Positions 1 through 7,193 are shown, numbered from the stretch's first letter. The stretch is DNA of 10,508 nt from Anaerolineaceae bacterium (GCA_028714615.1 JAQTMA010000103.1:3752-14259), one strand, 5' to 3'. A program made the numbers and translations. The notes: a model not told the origin generated them from the letters alone.

Positions 1-1077
1 TCAGTTTCTTCGGCCGGCGCTGCCACTGGAGCGTTCAAGGCCGACCAGGAATCTCTGAAAGGTGTCCAGGTTTTCCAGGATCATTCCGGCGCCACGCGCC
101 ACACATGTCATCGGGTCTTCTGCTACCCAAACCCGCAGGTGCAATTCGTCGCACAGGCGGTCGGCAAACCCGAGTAACTGTGAGCCCCCGCCCGCCAGAC
201 AAACCCCTGTTTCCAACAAATCTGCGACAATTTCTGGAGGGACCTCATCCAGCGCATCCTTGATCGTGTCGATGATGACCTGGACTGAACCGGCAATCCC
301 TTCGCGGATCTCGACAGATGAGATTTCAAGAGCTTCCGGTAGTCCACTCACCAGGTTCCGCCCCCGCACAACGAAGGTCTTCTCTTCGAGTAATGGATAG
401 GCAGAACCAATGACCATTTTCACCTGTTCAGCCATGCGCTCGCCGATGAACAGGTTGTACTTATTGCGCATGTATTGGATGATATCTTGATCCAATTCAT
501 CGCCGGCTACACGCAGTGAACGAGAAACCACAATGCCGCCCATCGATATTACAGCAACTTCTGTCGTACCTCCGCCAATATCGACTATCATGCTCCCACG
601 CACTTCACCAACCGGTAAACCAGCTCCGAGCGCCGCCGCTGAAGGTTCCTCTATCAAGTAGGCTTCACGCGCTCCCGCAGACATCGCTGCGTCATACACA
701 GCGCGTTTTTCGACTTCGGTTGCTCCAGAGGGAATCCCAACCACGACCCGTGGTCTCGGCAAGGGGACGATGCTCTGCTGGTGAGCTTTACCAATAAAGT
801 ATTCCAGCATCGCCTGAGTGATTTCAAACTCAGAGATGACCCCATCCCTGAGCGGTCGGATTGCTATCACATTGGCGGGAGTGCGCCCGACCATCTCCTT
901 AGCTTGTGAGCCGATCGCCAACGGCTTGCGTGTACGCTTATCAATCGCCACCCAGGAAGGCTCATTGATCACGATCCCTTTTCCTCGGACGTTGACGAGC
1001 GTATTGGCAGTGCCCAGGTCGATGCCGATGTCCAGCGAGAAAAACCCCAAGAGCCAGTTGAGGGGATTAATCGCCAA
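1..1077 (-). CDS. mreB: Rod-shape-determining protein MreB (actin-like)
   Basis: Bacterial actin homologue that forms membrane-attached filaments and directs lateral cell-wall synthesis with the elongasome. The 358 residues match normal MreB length, and the stop codon lies at the first bases of the window. Visible nucleotide-binding elements are phosphate-1 IDLGTANT (residues 19-26), the EEPSAAALGAG segment (143-153), phosphate-2 DIGGGTTEVAV (166-176) and the adenosine loop LAGGGSQL (294-301). A hydrophobic leader (about residues 3-14, NPLNWLLGFF) precedes the first strand and could be the membrane-binding N-terminal segment known for MreB proteins. The start is TTG at 1077, chosen because AAGGAG (1084-1089) lies 6 nt upstream and the actin fold begins right after it. 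MreC, MreD and the other usual neighbours would lie downstream, outside the window. A paralogue such as Mbl cannot be excluded. Confidence 0.95.
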   Translation of the reverse strand: MAINPLNWLLGFFSLDIGIDLGTANTLVNVRGKGIVINEPSWVAIDKRTRKPLAIGSQAKEMVGRTPANVIAIRPLRDGVISEFEITQAMLEYFIGKAHQQSIVPLPRPRVVVGIPSGATEVEKRAVYDAAMSAGAREAYLIEEPSAAALGAGLPVGEVRGSMIVDIGGGTTEVAVISMGGIVVSRSLRVAGDELDQDIIQYMRNKYNLFIGERMAEQVKMVIGSAYPLLEEKTFVVRGRNLVSGLPEALEISSVEIREGIAGSVQVIIDTIKDALDEVPPEIVADLLETGVCLAGGGSQLLGFADRLCDELHLRVWVAEDPMTCVARGAGMILENLDTFQRFLVGLERSSGSAGRRN

Positions 1078-1083
1078 TCTAAT

Positions 1084-1089
1084 CTCCTT
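1084..1089 (-). promoter_or_regulatory. Shine-Dalgarno site of mreB deciding a TTG start
   Basis: The minus strand reads AAGGAG followed by a 6-nt spacer (ATTAGA) and then TTG. This near-perfect ribosome binding site is the main reason to accept TTG as the initiation codon; the next Met codon in frame lies well inside the actin fold. Confidence 0.75.
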
Positions 1090-1139
1090 AAACCCGTTTT
1101 CAAAGGCGTTTGCTGAATCGTACCCGTAAATCGACTGAA

Positions 1140-1148
1140 ATTATACCA
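1140..1148 (-). promoter_or_regulatory. Extended -10 promoter of mreB
   Basis: In the 91-bp gap between hmgA and mreB the minus strand reads TGGTATAAT, a consensus TATAAT (1140-1145) with the TGn extension. No good -35 hexamer is seen 17 bp upstream (AAAGAT), which is acceptable for an extended -10 promoter. Transcription would start near 1133, giving a leader of about 55 nt. The element sits about 25 bp past the hmgA stop codon, so mreB can be expressed independently of the tyrosine-degradation genes. The role is inferred from sequence only. Confidence 0.6.
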
Positions 1149-1168
1149 TAGACCCCCTACTTATCTTT

Positions 1169-2329
1169 TTACTCACCGTTTCCTTCCAGCCAAGACTCCA
1201 TATATGGTTTTTCAAGGGTTACCCCATCCAGGGTGATTTGCAAGGGATTAAATGTATCCACCATCACTGCCAGTTCATCTGTACGTTCTTTGCCAATCGA
1301 TGCTTCGGTTGCACCGGGTTGAGGACCGTGAGGTAAACCACTCGGATGGAGGCTGATATCGTACTTGTTAATCCCCTTGCGGGATGTGAAGTTTCCTTCC
1401 GCATAGTAGATGACCTCGTCAGAATTGACGTTCGAGTGATTGTATGGAGCCGGGATTCCTTCAGAATGGTAATCGAGTAACCGCGGGACGAAGGAACAAA
1501 TTACGAAGTTGCGCCCTTGGAACGTCTGATGCACCGGAGGAGGTTGGTGAATCCGACCTGTAATCGGTTCAAAGTCCTGAATATTGAAACTCCACGGGTA
1601 TAAAAATCCATCCCAACCAACCACATCGAATGGGTGGTGGTCGAGAATGTGCCGTGTGAACCGGTTGCGGGCTTTTACGATTACATTGAACTCGCCCCGC
1701 CCGGTTTGAGCTTCTACAGCTTGGGGGGTACGAATGTCTCGCTCACAGTAGGGCGCGGATTCTAGCATCTGTCCGTACTCGTTGCGATAGCGGCGTGGGG
1801 GCTCGATTTGTGATAGCGCCTCGATTACCAAAAAGCGACTGGGCAGGTCCACTTGCATCTTCCAGGTGGTTCCATACGGAATCACGAGATACTCGCCATC
1901 CTGGAAACGCAAATTACCGAATTGGGTTTTTAATTCACCCGATCCCTCATGGGTGAACCAGACTTCATATGCCTGCGAATTTCGATAATAATCACTCATA
2001 GATTCGCTGGGAGTGCTTAGCCCCAATGTCATATCCTGGTTTCCCATCAAAGTTTTGCGAGCAGTCAAGGCATCTCCACCGGTGACCAGGGAGGATGTTC
2101 GGAATGCTCGGTGTTGAAGCGGCCCGAAATCGCAGTATTCGAGGTTTATCGGACCTAGATCTTCTACCCGCTTGACCCGAGGAGGCAAGTAATTGTGATA
2201 TAGGATTGACTCGAGGCCGGAAAACCCTTCCAACCCTATGACCTCTTCGCGATATAAACCTCCATCCGGTTTCCGGAATTGGGTATGACGTTTATGCGGG
2301 ATTCGTCCAGAGCATACATAATATGGCAT
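1169..2329 (-). CDS. hmgA: Homogentisate 1,2-dioxygenase
   Basis: Cytosolic non-haem Fe(II) enzyme that cleaves the ring of homogentisate with O2 to give maleylacetoacetate. At 386 residues it is shorter than the roughly 440-residue human and proteobacterial enzymes and looks like the short bacterial type. The family signature HHPFDVVGWDG spans residues 231-241. Around the active site His298, His328 and His334 (in LHPSGLPHGP) have the same spacing (30 and 6 residues) as human His335, His365 and His371. The human ligand Glu341 falls on Asp304, with Glu305 next to it. His261 or His267 may correspond to the catalytic His292. The start is ATG at 2329 with AAGGAG (2337-2342) 7 nt upstream. It is the last gene of the hpd-fah-hmgA block, 47 bp after fah, which supports the substrate assignment. 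Confidence 0.9.
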   Translation of the reverse strand: MPYYVCSGRIPHKRHTQFRKPDGGLYREEVIGLEGFSGLESILYHNYLPPRVKRVEDLGPINLEYCDFGPLQHRAFRTSSLVTGGDALTARKTLMGNQDMTLGLSTPSESMSDYYRNSQAYEVWFTHEGSGELKTQFGNLRFQDGEYLVIPYGTTWKMQVDLPSRFLVIEALSQIEPPRRYRNEYGQMLESAPYCERDIRTPQAVEAQTGRGEFNVIVKARNRFTRHILDHHPFDVVGWDGFLYPWSFNIQDFEPITGRIHQPPPVHQTFQGRNFVICSFVPRLLDYHSEGIPAPYNHSNVNSDEVIYYAEGNFTSRKGINKYDISLHPSGLPHGPQPGATEASIGKERTDELAVMVDTFNPLQITLDGVTLEKPYMESWLEGNGE

Positions 2330-2376
2330 CTGTCAACTCCTTACTATCAGGGATATGTTAACAATAATCCTCATGC

Positions 2377-3375
2377 TCAAATCTGTCCGGGTAAAAGAGA
2401 TGGTCCAATTATATTTTTTAACACCCCCAGGCATTCCACTTCCAGCTCGACTTCGTCGCCTGGATTAAGGTACGGTCCGTTTCCACGAGTAACCTCCAGC
2501 AGACAGCCTGACCCGACCGTCCCCGTTCCAATGACATCACCAGGATAAAGGGTGCAATTTTGAGAAGCTCTGGCCAGTATCTCGCCCATTGAAAAATGAA
2601 TGGACGCAAAGTTACCGCGCGATCGCTCTTTTCCGTTCACCCGGGCGACCATTTCCAGGTCGAATACCCCAGGGCGTCCGGTTGCTCGCTCCTTGATTTC
2701 ATCAAGAGTTACCACCCAGGGACCAAGGGAGGTAGCAAAGTCCTTCGCTTTGGCCGGTCCCAAACGGACACGGGTTTCCTCCTTTTGGAAATCGCGCGCT
2801 GACCAATCGTTCATGATCATATAACCTGCAATATGCTCCTCGGCGCATTGAGGTAGGATATCGCGTCCAGGCTGGCCAATAACTGCCGCCACTTCAAGTT
2901 CATAATCCAATTCATTAGTCCCGCGGGGATAAGGAATTAAATCTTCAGGAGCGAAGATAGCTTCGGGATTACTGAAATAGAACACCGGAATGTGATACCA
3001 CTCGTCCGGAATAGATTCGCCGCGGATTGCATATGCATTGTGGACGTGTTCCTCGAACGCGTAGAAATCGCGGATGGAGGGGGGGCGAATCAATGGAGCA
3101 TGGAGCTTGATCCTTTCATACGGATTGACCAACGGAGCCTGAACACTCCCGGGGTCTTGCTCCAGCCTGTCCAGGCAACTCCGGAAGAATTCAAGACCTT
3201 TATGTCCACGTTGGAGCAAAGCCTGGAGCGTTTCTGGGGGGGCCTTACCTGCCAATTTCTCTTCCGGCTGAGTCCACTCCCATAAAAGGGCAACATCGAC
3301 GATCCCGTCTGGGTGGATCACCCCCAGACGGGTCGTTTCTGGGCTTTGGCGCAGGCTAAACGTCACATACCGCAT
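2377..3375 (-). CDS. Fumarylacetoacetate hydrolase family protein
   Basis: Probable last enzyme of tyrosine degradation, hydrolysing fumarylacetoacetate (or possibly maleylacetoacetate) to fumarate (or maleate) and acetoacetate in the cytosol. In the 332-residue form starting MRYVTF, the FAH-fold residues are visible: Asp103 in DFYAFEEH with His110 seven residues on (mouse Asp126 and His133), the ExE pair Glu159 and Glu161 in YELEVAAVIG (mouse Glu199 and Glu201), Asp190 in NDWSARD (mouse Asp233) and a Lys in AKDF near 211 (mouse Lys253). I chose ATG at 3375 because homologous sequence typically begins there; it lies 10 nt after the hpd stop. An in-frame TTG at 3414 with GAGG 9 nt upstream would add 13 residues and overlap hpd by 29 bp. 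FAH-superfamily enzymes also act on other acylpyruvates; the neighbours make the homogentisate role likely. Confidence 0.85.
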   Translation of the reverse strand: MRYVTFSLRQSPETTRLGVIHPDGIVDVALLWEWTQPEEKLAGKAPPETLQALLQRGHKGLEFFRSCLDRLEQDPGSVQAPLVNPYERIKLHAPLIRPPSIRDFYAFEEHVHNAYAIRGESIPDEWYHIPVFYFSNPEAIFAPEDLIPYPRGTNELDYELEVAAVIGQPGRDILPQCAEEHIAGYMIMNDWSARDFQKEETRVRLGPAKAKDFATSLGPWVVTLDEIKERATGRPGVFDLEMVARVNGKERSRGNFASIHFSMGEILARASQNCTLYPGDVIGTGTVGSGCLLEVTRGNGPYLNPGDEVELEVECLGVLKNIIGPSLLPGQI

Positions 3376-3385
3376 GAGTTGCCCG

Positions 3386-4516
3386 TTACAAATTACCGCG
3401 TTTGTTTTGCTCAAGCTCGATCGCCTCGAACAAGGCTTTAAAGTTCCCTACTCCAAATCCTCGGCTCCCGTGACGCTGGATCACTTCAATAAAAGCTGTG
3501 GGGCGATCCTGGATCGGTTTTGAGAAAATCTGGAGTAGATAGCCTTCATCGTCGCGATCGACCAATACGCCAAGCTCTTTGATCTTCGCAATAGGTTCCT
3601 TGATCTCTCCCACCCTTTCAGGCAGTTGCTGGTAATATTCGTCTGGTACCCGCAGGAATTCGATGCCTCTGGATTGTAGTTTGGTTACCGTGTCGAGGAT
3701 ATCCCCGGTTAACAGCGCAATATGTTGAACTCCCGGCCCCTGGTAATAATCCAGGAATTCTTCTATCTGGCTCTTTTTCTTCCCCTCAGCGGGCTCATTG
3801 ATCGGCAACTTAATTCTTCCAGTGCCATTTTGCATCACCTTAGACATGAGCGCTGAATACTCAGTACTAATGTCTTCATCATTAAAATGGACCAATTGGC
3901 GGAATCCCATCACCTGGTGGTAATAGTTAACCCAATGGTTCATTTTGCCGAGTTGAACATTCCCGACGATATGATCAATTGCAACCAAACCGGTTGGTTC
4001 TGTTGGTCGTTCATAAGGTTGGTAAGTCGGGGCAAAAAGACCATGATAGCCCGCCCGGTCAACAAACATGTGGATAACTTCGCCATATGTGCTAATCGCT
4101 GCTGATCGTAAAATGCCGTACTCATCTTTCTCCTCCCGCGGAGGGTAGGCGCCGATTCCGCCTCTTTGAGTTGTTTGGAAGTAAGCCTCCTCTACATCTT
4201 CCACTTCGAAAGCTACGACTTTGACCCCATCTCCGTGCACGAGGTGGTGCGCAGCAAGCTCATTCGTAGGACCATACGGTGAAGAGACCACAATTCGGAT
4301 TTGCCCAGATTCGAGAACGTAGGAAGCAAACTTGCGGTTACCTGTTTCCAATCCGGAATATGCGACCGGTTTCAAACCGAGCCCCTTCCACCACCAGAAC
4401 ATAGCTTGCTTGGCATTCCCCACCCAAAAATGGATATGGTCGATCGATTTGAGCTCTAAGAAGTCCCCTTCTTGCTCGATTGACCGGGTTTCCGCCTGTA
4501 CACTGGTTACCATCAT
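3386..4516 (-). CDS. hpd: 4-Hydroxyphenylpyruvate dioxygenase
   Basis: Fe(II) enzyme that turns 4-hydroxyphenylpyruvate and O2 into homogentisate and CO2, the committed step of tyrosine degradation. The 376 residues hold two vicinal-oxygen-chelate domains, roughly residues 23-155 and 177-335. The predicted iron ligands are His182 (AIDHIVGNV), His265 (GVQHIALLT) and Glu344 (FIEVIQRHG). Their spacing of 83 and 79 residues equals that of the Streptomyces enzyme (187, 270, 349). Gln329 in LLQIF and the C-terminal GFGVGNFKALFEAIE helix (353-367) are also typical. Two adjacent ATG codons (4516 and 4513) follow an AAAAGGGG tract; the second has the better spacing. It is the first gene after promoter 4566-4593. 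Hydroxymandelate synthase is a close relative, but the fah and hmgA neighbours argue for this function. Confidence 0.93.
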   Translation of the reverse strand: MMVTSVQAETRSIEQEGDFLELKSIDHIHFWVGNAKQAMFWWWKGLGLKPVAYSGLETGNRKFASYVLESGQIRIVVSSPYGPTNELAAHHLVHGDGVKVVAFEVEDVEEAYFQTTQRGGIGAYPPREEKDEYGILRSAAISTYGEVIHMFVDRAGYHGLFAPTYQPYERPTEPTGLVAIDHIVGNVQLGKMNHWVNYYHQVMGFRQLVHFNDEDISTEYSALMSKVMQNGTGRIKLPINEPAEGKKKSQIEEFLDYYQGPGVQHIALLTGDILDTVTKLQSRGIEFLRVPDEYYQQLPERVGEIKEPIAKIKELGVLVDRDDEGYLLQIFSKPIQDRPTAFIEVIQRHGSRGFGVGNFKALFEAIELEQNKRGNL

Positions 4517-4565
4517 ATACCCCTTTTCGTGCTCCAGTCGAATATTTACGATATTATTTATCTTT

Positions 4566-4593
4566 ATTGTATACCCATTCTGGAGAATTTCAA
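4566..4593 (-). promoter_or_regulatory. Sigma70-like promoter of the hpd-fah-hmgA block
   Basis: The minus strand reads TTGAAA (4588-4593), a 16-bp spacer and TACAAT (4566-4571). Transcription would begin about 40 nt before the hpd start codon. The 8-bp palindrome AAACGTTT (4592-4599) overlaps the upstream edge of the -35 hexamer and could be part of an operator, but nothing else supports that. The site lies between the terminator of the upstream block and hpd, where a promoter is expected. Confidence 0.55.
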
Positions 4594-4606
4594 ACGTTTA
4601 ATTGAC

Positions 4607-4643
4607 AAAAAAAACAAGCGTGGCGATTTACTGCACCAAGCTT
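4607..4643 (-). terminator. Intrinsic terminator of the membrane protein-MoxR-DUF58 block
   Basis: On the minus strand a stem pairs AAGC-T-TGGTG (4634-4643) with CGCCA-C-GCTT (4616-4625). That gives nine pairs, one of them G-T, around a single T-C mismatch, with an 8-nt loop (4626-4633). One G then precedes eight consecutive T residues (4607-4614). This is the standard Rho-independent layout for leftward transcription. It ends the upstream operon about 230 nt after the DUF58 stop codon and just before the hpd promoter. Confidence 0.75.
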
Positions 4644-4873
4644 CCAAACTATGTTGATAACCTGCCCGCCGTAATCACGGAAAACAACTCCGCGTAGCAT
4701 GTGCATGGCAGTACAGGACAGTATGAGCCTGTTTTGACATTCCCAAATTAACATAACCATGCACAACCATTTTTAGAATTGGTATTGCAATTTTGAGGGC
4801 CTTCCGATAGCTGCTGAAAATTGTTTCAGGTAACTATCTATATGGAATAACAATATGGTTTCCCTCATGATAT
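4644..4873. other. Structured non-coding stretch after the DUF58 gene
   Basis: No convincing gene lies in these 230 bp, although the other gaps in the window are 47-91 bp or less. As a leftward transcript it would be the 3' tail of the DUF58 mRNA. It holds several small inverted repeats: GATAG/CTATC enclosing CTGAAA/TTTCAG with a 4-nt loop (4806-4838), AATTG/CAATT (4777-4792), CCGT/ACGG (4669-4680) and a long-range 9-bp pair TGTGCATGG/CCATGCACA (4700-4708 and 4757-4765). Two open frames of about 31 codons exist on the minus strand but have no clear ribosome binding site or recognisable product. It may be a 3' UTR, a small RNA, or decayed coding or mobile DNA; I cannot tell which. Confidence 0.4.
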
Positions 4874-6208
4874 CTACCCTGATAAGGATGCCGCATCCGG
4901 ATCCATCCACCAGGCAACCGGAGCGGACGAACCGGTTGATGTGGATTGTAAAGCAATTTCCAAATTATCATGATTGGCGACTACCATAACAGGGACGCTG
5001 CGAACGGTCAGTTCTGCAGCAAGCTGGTCTGACCCCCTTAATCCCCCAAAGGAAGCAGCATCGATTAATACTACTACCGGATGCATGCTGCGTTTATCCA
5101 GGTCGTTTACCGCTAGTAGCAAACTCTCCTGAGTAGAAGGCGTGACTAAAACGACTGTGCTTCCTCGAGGGAGATAACTTGCCTGTGCTGTGGTTAAGCC
5201 TGTCAATGGCAACTTTCCCTCTGCATCTATAAAGGATAAAGTCTCTAGAATCTTGCCGAGTTGTCGTTCCCCGCGTTCCGCTGGGAGAACATTATAGGTA
5301 CGACCTGCTGAGGCCAAACCCACAGCATGATTTTGGTTGATGAAGTAATTCGCTACCGAAGCAGCTACACTGATGGCATACTCGAAAGTTGCGGATGGTA
5401 GCCTGATCTCCTCGGGTTTATGGCGCCACAGTAAAAGCCGGTCGGCCTTGATGATCGGCTCCGCTTCCGGCAGGGCTGCCTGAACGCCATGATAGGCATC
5501 CAGGAATATCCAGACGTCCGCCTGAGGATCCTGTTCGAATTCCTTGACCATCAATTGATCACGGCGGGCGGTTGTCACCCAATGAATGCGATTAAGCGGA
5601 TCACCCGGGCTGTACTCCCGTACACTGGCTGCGTATGGAGTGACCTCTAACGTCCGGTGGTGCAACGTTCTACCACCGGGAAGTAGTCCAGTCGGGGATG
5701 GAAACGTTTGTAAGTCGACCATGAAGGGCGTCACTAACAAGCTCCCAGGCGAAGGGATTACTTGGGTGCTAGTAAATAATCCAAACAAATCACCCGAACT
5801 GATCTCAGTAGGTCCCAGAAGGAATAATCCACGGTGGGTTAACCAACTATACGAGATGTACGTACGTTGGGAGTTTCCGCCGATCCAGGTTTGTACGCGC
5901 GAACCCGCCGAGCCGGGTAGAGGGCTTAAGTCACGGACAGCAATCCATAACCGGGCAAATCGAGAAAGGTTTTGTACTTCAAAACGTTCTTCGAAGATCT
6001 GCCCGACTTGTTGCCGCATCGTACGCGCCTTACGGGCGACATTAATATTTTTTAGCGAGAAGAAGGTCCAGATGTAACTACTGATTAGTAGAAATCCCCA
6101 GACGTAGATCAACCGGTAAAAAATCGCTTCCCCCCAGATTGCTGCGGCTGTGGTACTAGCCATTAGCAGAATCACCACTACCCAGGCTGTGCGCCGGATC
6201 TTTATCAA
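4874..6208 (-). CDS. DUF58 domain membrane protein
   Basis: A 444-residue membrane-anchored protein of unknown biochemical role, of the type regularly encoded next to MoxR ATPases and thought to work with them in envelope-related assembly or maturation. Two hydrophobic helices (about residues 7-25 and 29-50) form an N-terminal hairpin. A beta-rich region follows, then the DUF58 signature [14 protein letters not shown] and KEFEQD (residues 197-227). The vWA-like strand that follows reads WIFLDAYHG (233-241), so the MIDAS DxSxS motif is not intact. The start is TTG at 6208, overlapping the moxR stop in TTGA, which suggests translational coupling; GGAG and GAAGG tracts lie just upstream. A later ATG at 6160 would remove most of the first helix and is less likely. 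It is the last gene of its block. Confidence 0.85.
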   Translation of the reverse strand: MIKIRRTAWVVVILLMASTTAAAIWGEAIFYRLIYVWGFLLISSYIWTFFSLKNINVARKARTMRQQVGQIFEERFEVQNLSRFARLWIAVRDLSPLPGSAGSRVQTWIGGNSQRTYISYSWLTHRGLFLLGPTEISSGDLFGLFTSTQVIPSPGSLLVTPFMVDLQTFPSPTGLLPGGRTLHHRTLEVTPYAASVREYSPGDPLNRIHWVTTARRDQLMVKEFEQDPQADVWIFLDAYHGVQAALPEAEPIIKADRLLLWRHKPEEIRLPSATFEYAISVAASVANYFINQNHAVGLASAGRTYNVLPAERGERQLGKILETLSFIDAEGKLPLTGLTTAQASYLPRGSTVVLVTPSTQESLLLAVNDLDKRSMHPVVVLIDAASFGGLRGSDQLAAELTVRSVPVMVVANHDNLEIALQSTSTGSSAPVAWWMDPDAASLSG

Positions 6209-7179
6209 CGCCCTTCTACTCCACTCAAGTCTCCCCCCGGGACGGGCAGGTTATTCATGATCTCCTGGACAATTTTCTCGGAGGTTAAATTACGTAACCT
6301 GGCAGATGGGCTGACAACCATACGGTGGGCCAATACCGGCACTGCCAACGCTTTGACGTCGTCGGGGAGTACGTAATCGCGCGCTTGCATGGCCGCTCTC
6401 GCTTGCCCTGCCCGGAACAAACCCAGGCTACCCCGTGGGCTGGCGCCAAGGTAAACGTCGCCATGCTCGCGGGTCTGCCTGGTCATCTCCACCATGTAAC
6501 GCTTTACACCCGGCGCGACGTAAGTACGTTTGATCGCCTCTTGTACTTCTTGTAATTCGGCAAGCTCAATGATCGAAGTTAGCTCTTCAATTGGATGGCG
6601 AAGTTGCTGCCGTTCTAGTACCCTGATTTCATCCATCAAATTGGGATATCCCAACCTTACCCGCAGTAAAAACCGATCTAGCTGCGCTTCAGGAAGTGGG
6701 AAGGTGCCTTCGTACTCGATGGGGTTTTGAGTTGCCATAACCAGAAATGGTTTCGGTAATGGATGAGTGATGCCATCCACGGTTGTCTGGCGTTCTTCCA
6801 TGGCCTCTAATAAGGCAGATTGAGTTTTTGGAGTAGCCCGGTTGATCTCATCGGCAAGCACAACCTGAGCCATTAACGGTCCGGGGCGGTATTCGAACTG
6901 CCGGCTCACCTGGTTAAAAATCGAAACCCCGGTTACATCACTCGGTAGCATATCAGGGGTGAATTGAATGCGGCTAAACGAACACCCTAGCGATTTAGCG
7001 AGGCTGCGCGCCAGAATCGTTTTTCCCACTCCCGGCACATCCTCGATCAACAAATGACCCTGGCAGAGCAAACCAATCACGACCATTTCAAGGGTCTGAT
7101 GTTTGCCGACCATCACCTTTTCCAGGTTTTGAATCACACGTTCCGTGAACGATTGCACGGTAGTCGTGGCTACTTCCAT
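6205..7179 (-). CDS. MoxR-family AAA+ ATPase
   Basis: Cytosolic ATPase of the MoxR class, proposed to act as a chaperone or remodelling motor for partner proteins carrying vWA or DUF58 domains. Its 324 residues are the normal length. Visible motifs are Walker A DVPGVGKT (47-54), Walker B VVLADE (106-111), sensor 1 ATQNP (149-153), the arginine-finger segment QLDRF with Arg169, and the sensor 2 motif GASPRG with Arg249; a C-terminal lid domain follows. The start is ATG at 7179 with AAAGGAG (7187-7193) 7 nt upstream, partly overlapping the stop codon of the preceding gene. The 4-bp overlap with the DUF58 gene marks the two as a functional pair. The client cannot be named from the sequence. Confidence 0.93.
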   Translation of the reverse strand: MEVATTTVQSFTERVIQNLEKVMVGKHQTLEMVVIGLLCQGHLLIEDVPGVGKTILARSLAKSLGCSFSRIQFTPDMLPSDVTGVSIFNQVSRQFEYRPGPLMAQVVLADEINRATPKTQSALLEAMEERQTTVDGITHPLPKPFLVMATQNPIEYEGTFPLPEAQLDRFLLRVRLGYPNLMDEIRVLERQQLRHPIEELTSIIELAELQEVQEAIKRTYVAPGVKRYMVEMTRQTREHGDVYLGASPRGSLGLFRAGQARAAMQARDYVLPDDVKALAVPVLAHRMVVSPSARLRNLTSEKIVQEIMNNLPVPGGDLSGVEGR

Positions 7180-7186
7180 GTGTAAA

Positions 7187-7193
7187 CTCCTTT
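7187..7193 (-). promoter_or_regulatory. Shine-Dalgarno site of moxR overlapping the upstream stop codon
   Basis: The minus strand reads TAAAGGAG, where TAA (7192-7194) ends the 806-residue membrane protein and AAAGGAG is the ribosome binding site of moxR. Ribosomes ending the first gene therefore finish on the start signal of the second, which suggests coupled translation. Confidence 0.7.

Noticed and set aside
3386..4516. Hydroxymandelate synthase as an alternative to 4-hydroxyphenylpyruvate dioxygenase
   Set aside because: The fold is shared, but the adjacent homogentisate dioxygenase and FAH-family genes point to homogentisate as the product.
4332..4601. Open frame of 89 codons on the plus strand crossing the hpd start and promoter
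   Set aside because: Antisense to the well-supported hpd gene and its upstream region, with no recognisable domain.
4700..4765. 9-bp inverted repeat TGTGCATGG/CCATGCACA considered as terminal repeats of a small mobile element
   Set aside because: No flanking target-site duplication was seen and the 48-bp interior encodes nothing; chance or RNA structure explains it equally well.
4806..4838. Hairpin after the DUF58 gene considered as a terminator
   Set aside because: The stem is weak and interrupted and no T-tract follows on the minus strand; the hairpin at 4607-4643 is a far better terminator.
4773..4868. Possible 31-codon gene directly after the DUF58 stop on the minus strand
   Set aside because: Only a weak CAGGG site precedes its ATG, there is no hydrophobic or other recognisable feature, and such short frames are expected by chance.
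5586..6077. Open frame of 163 codons on the plus strand
   Set aside because: It lies wholly antisense to the DUF58 gene, shows no domain or motif, and has no supporting ribosome binding site or neighbour.
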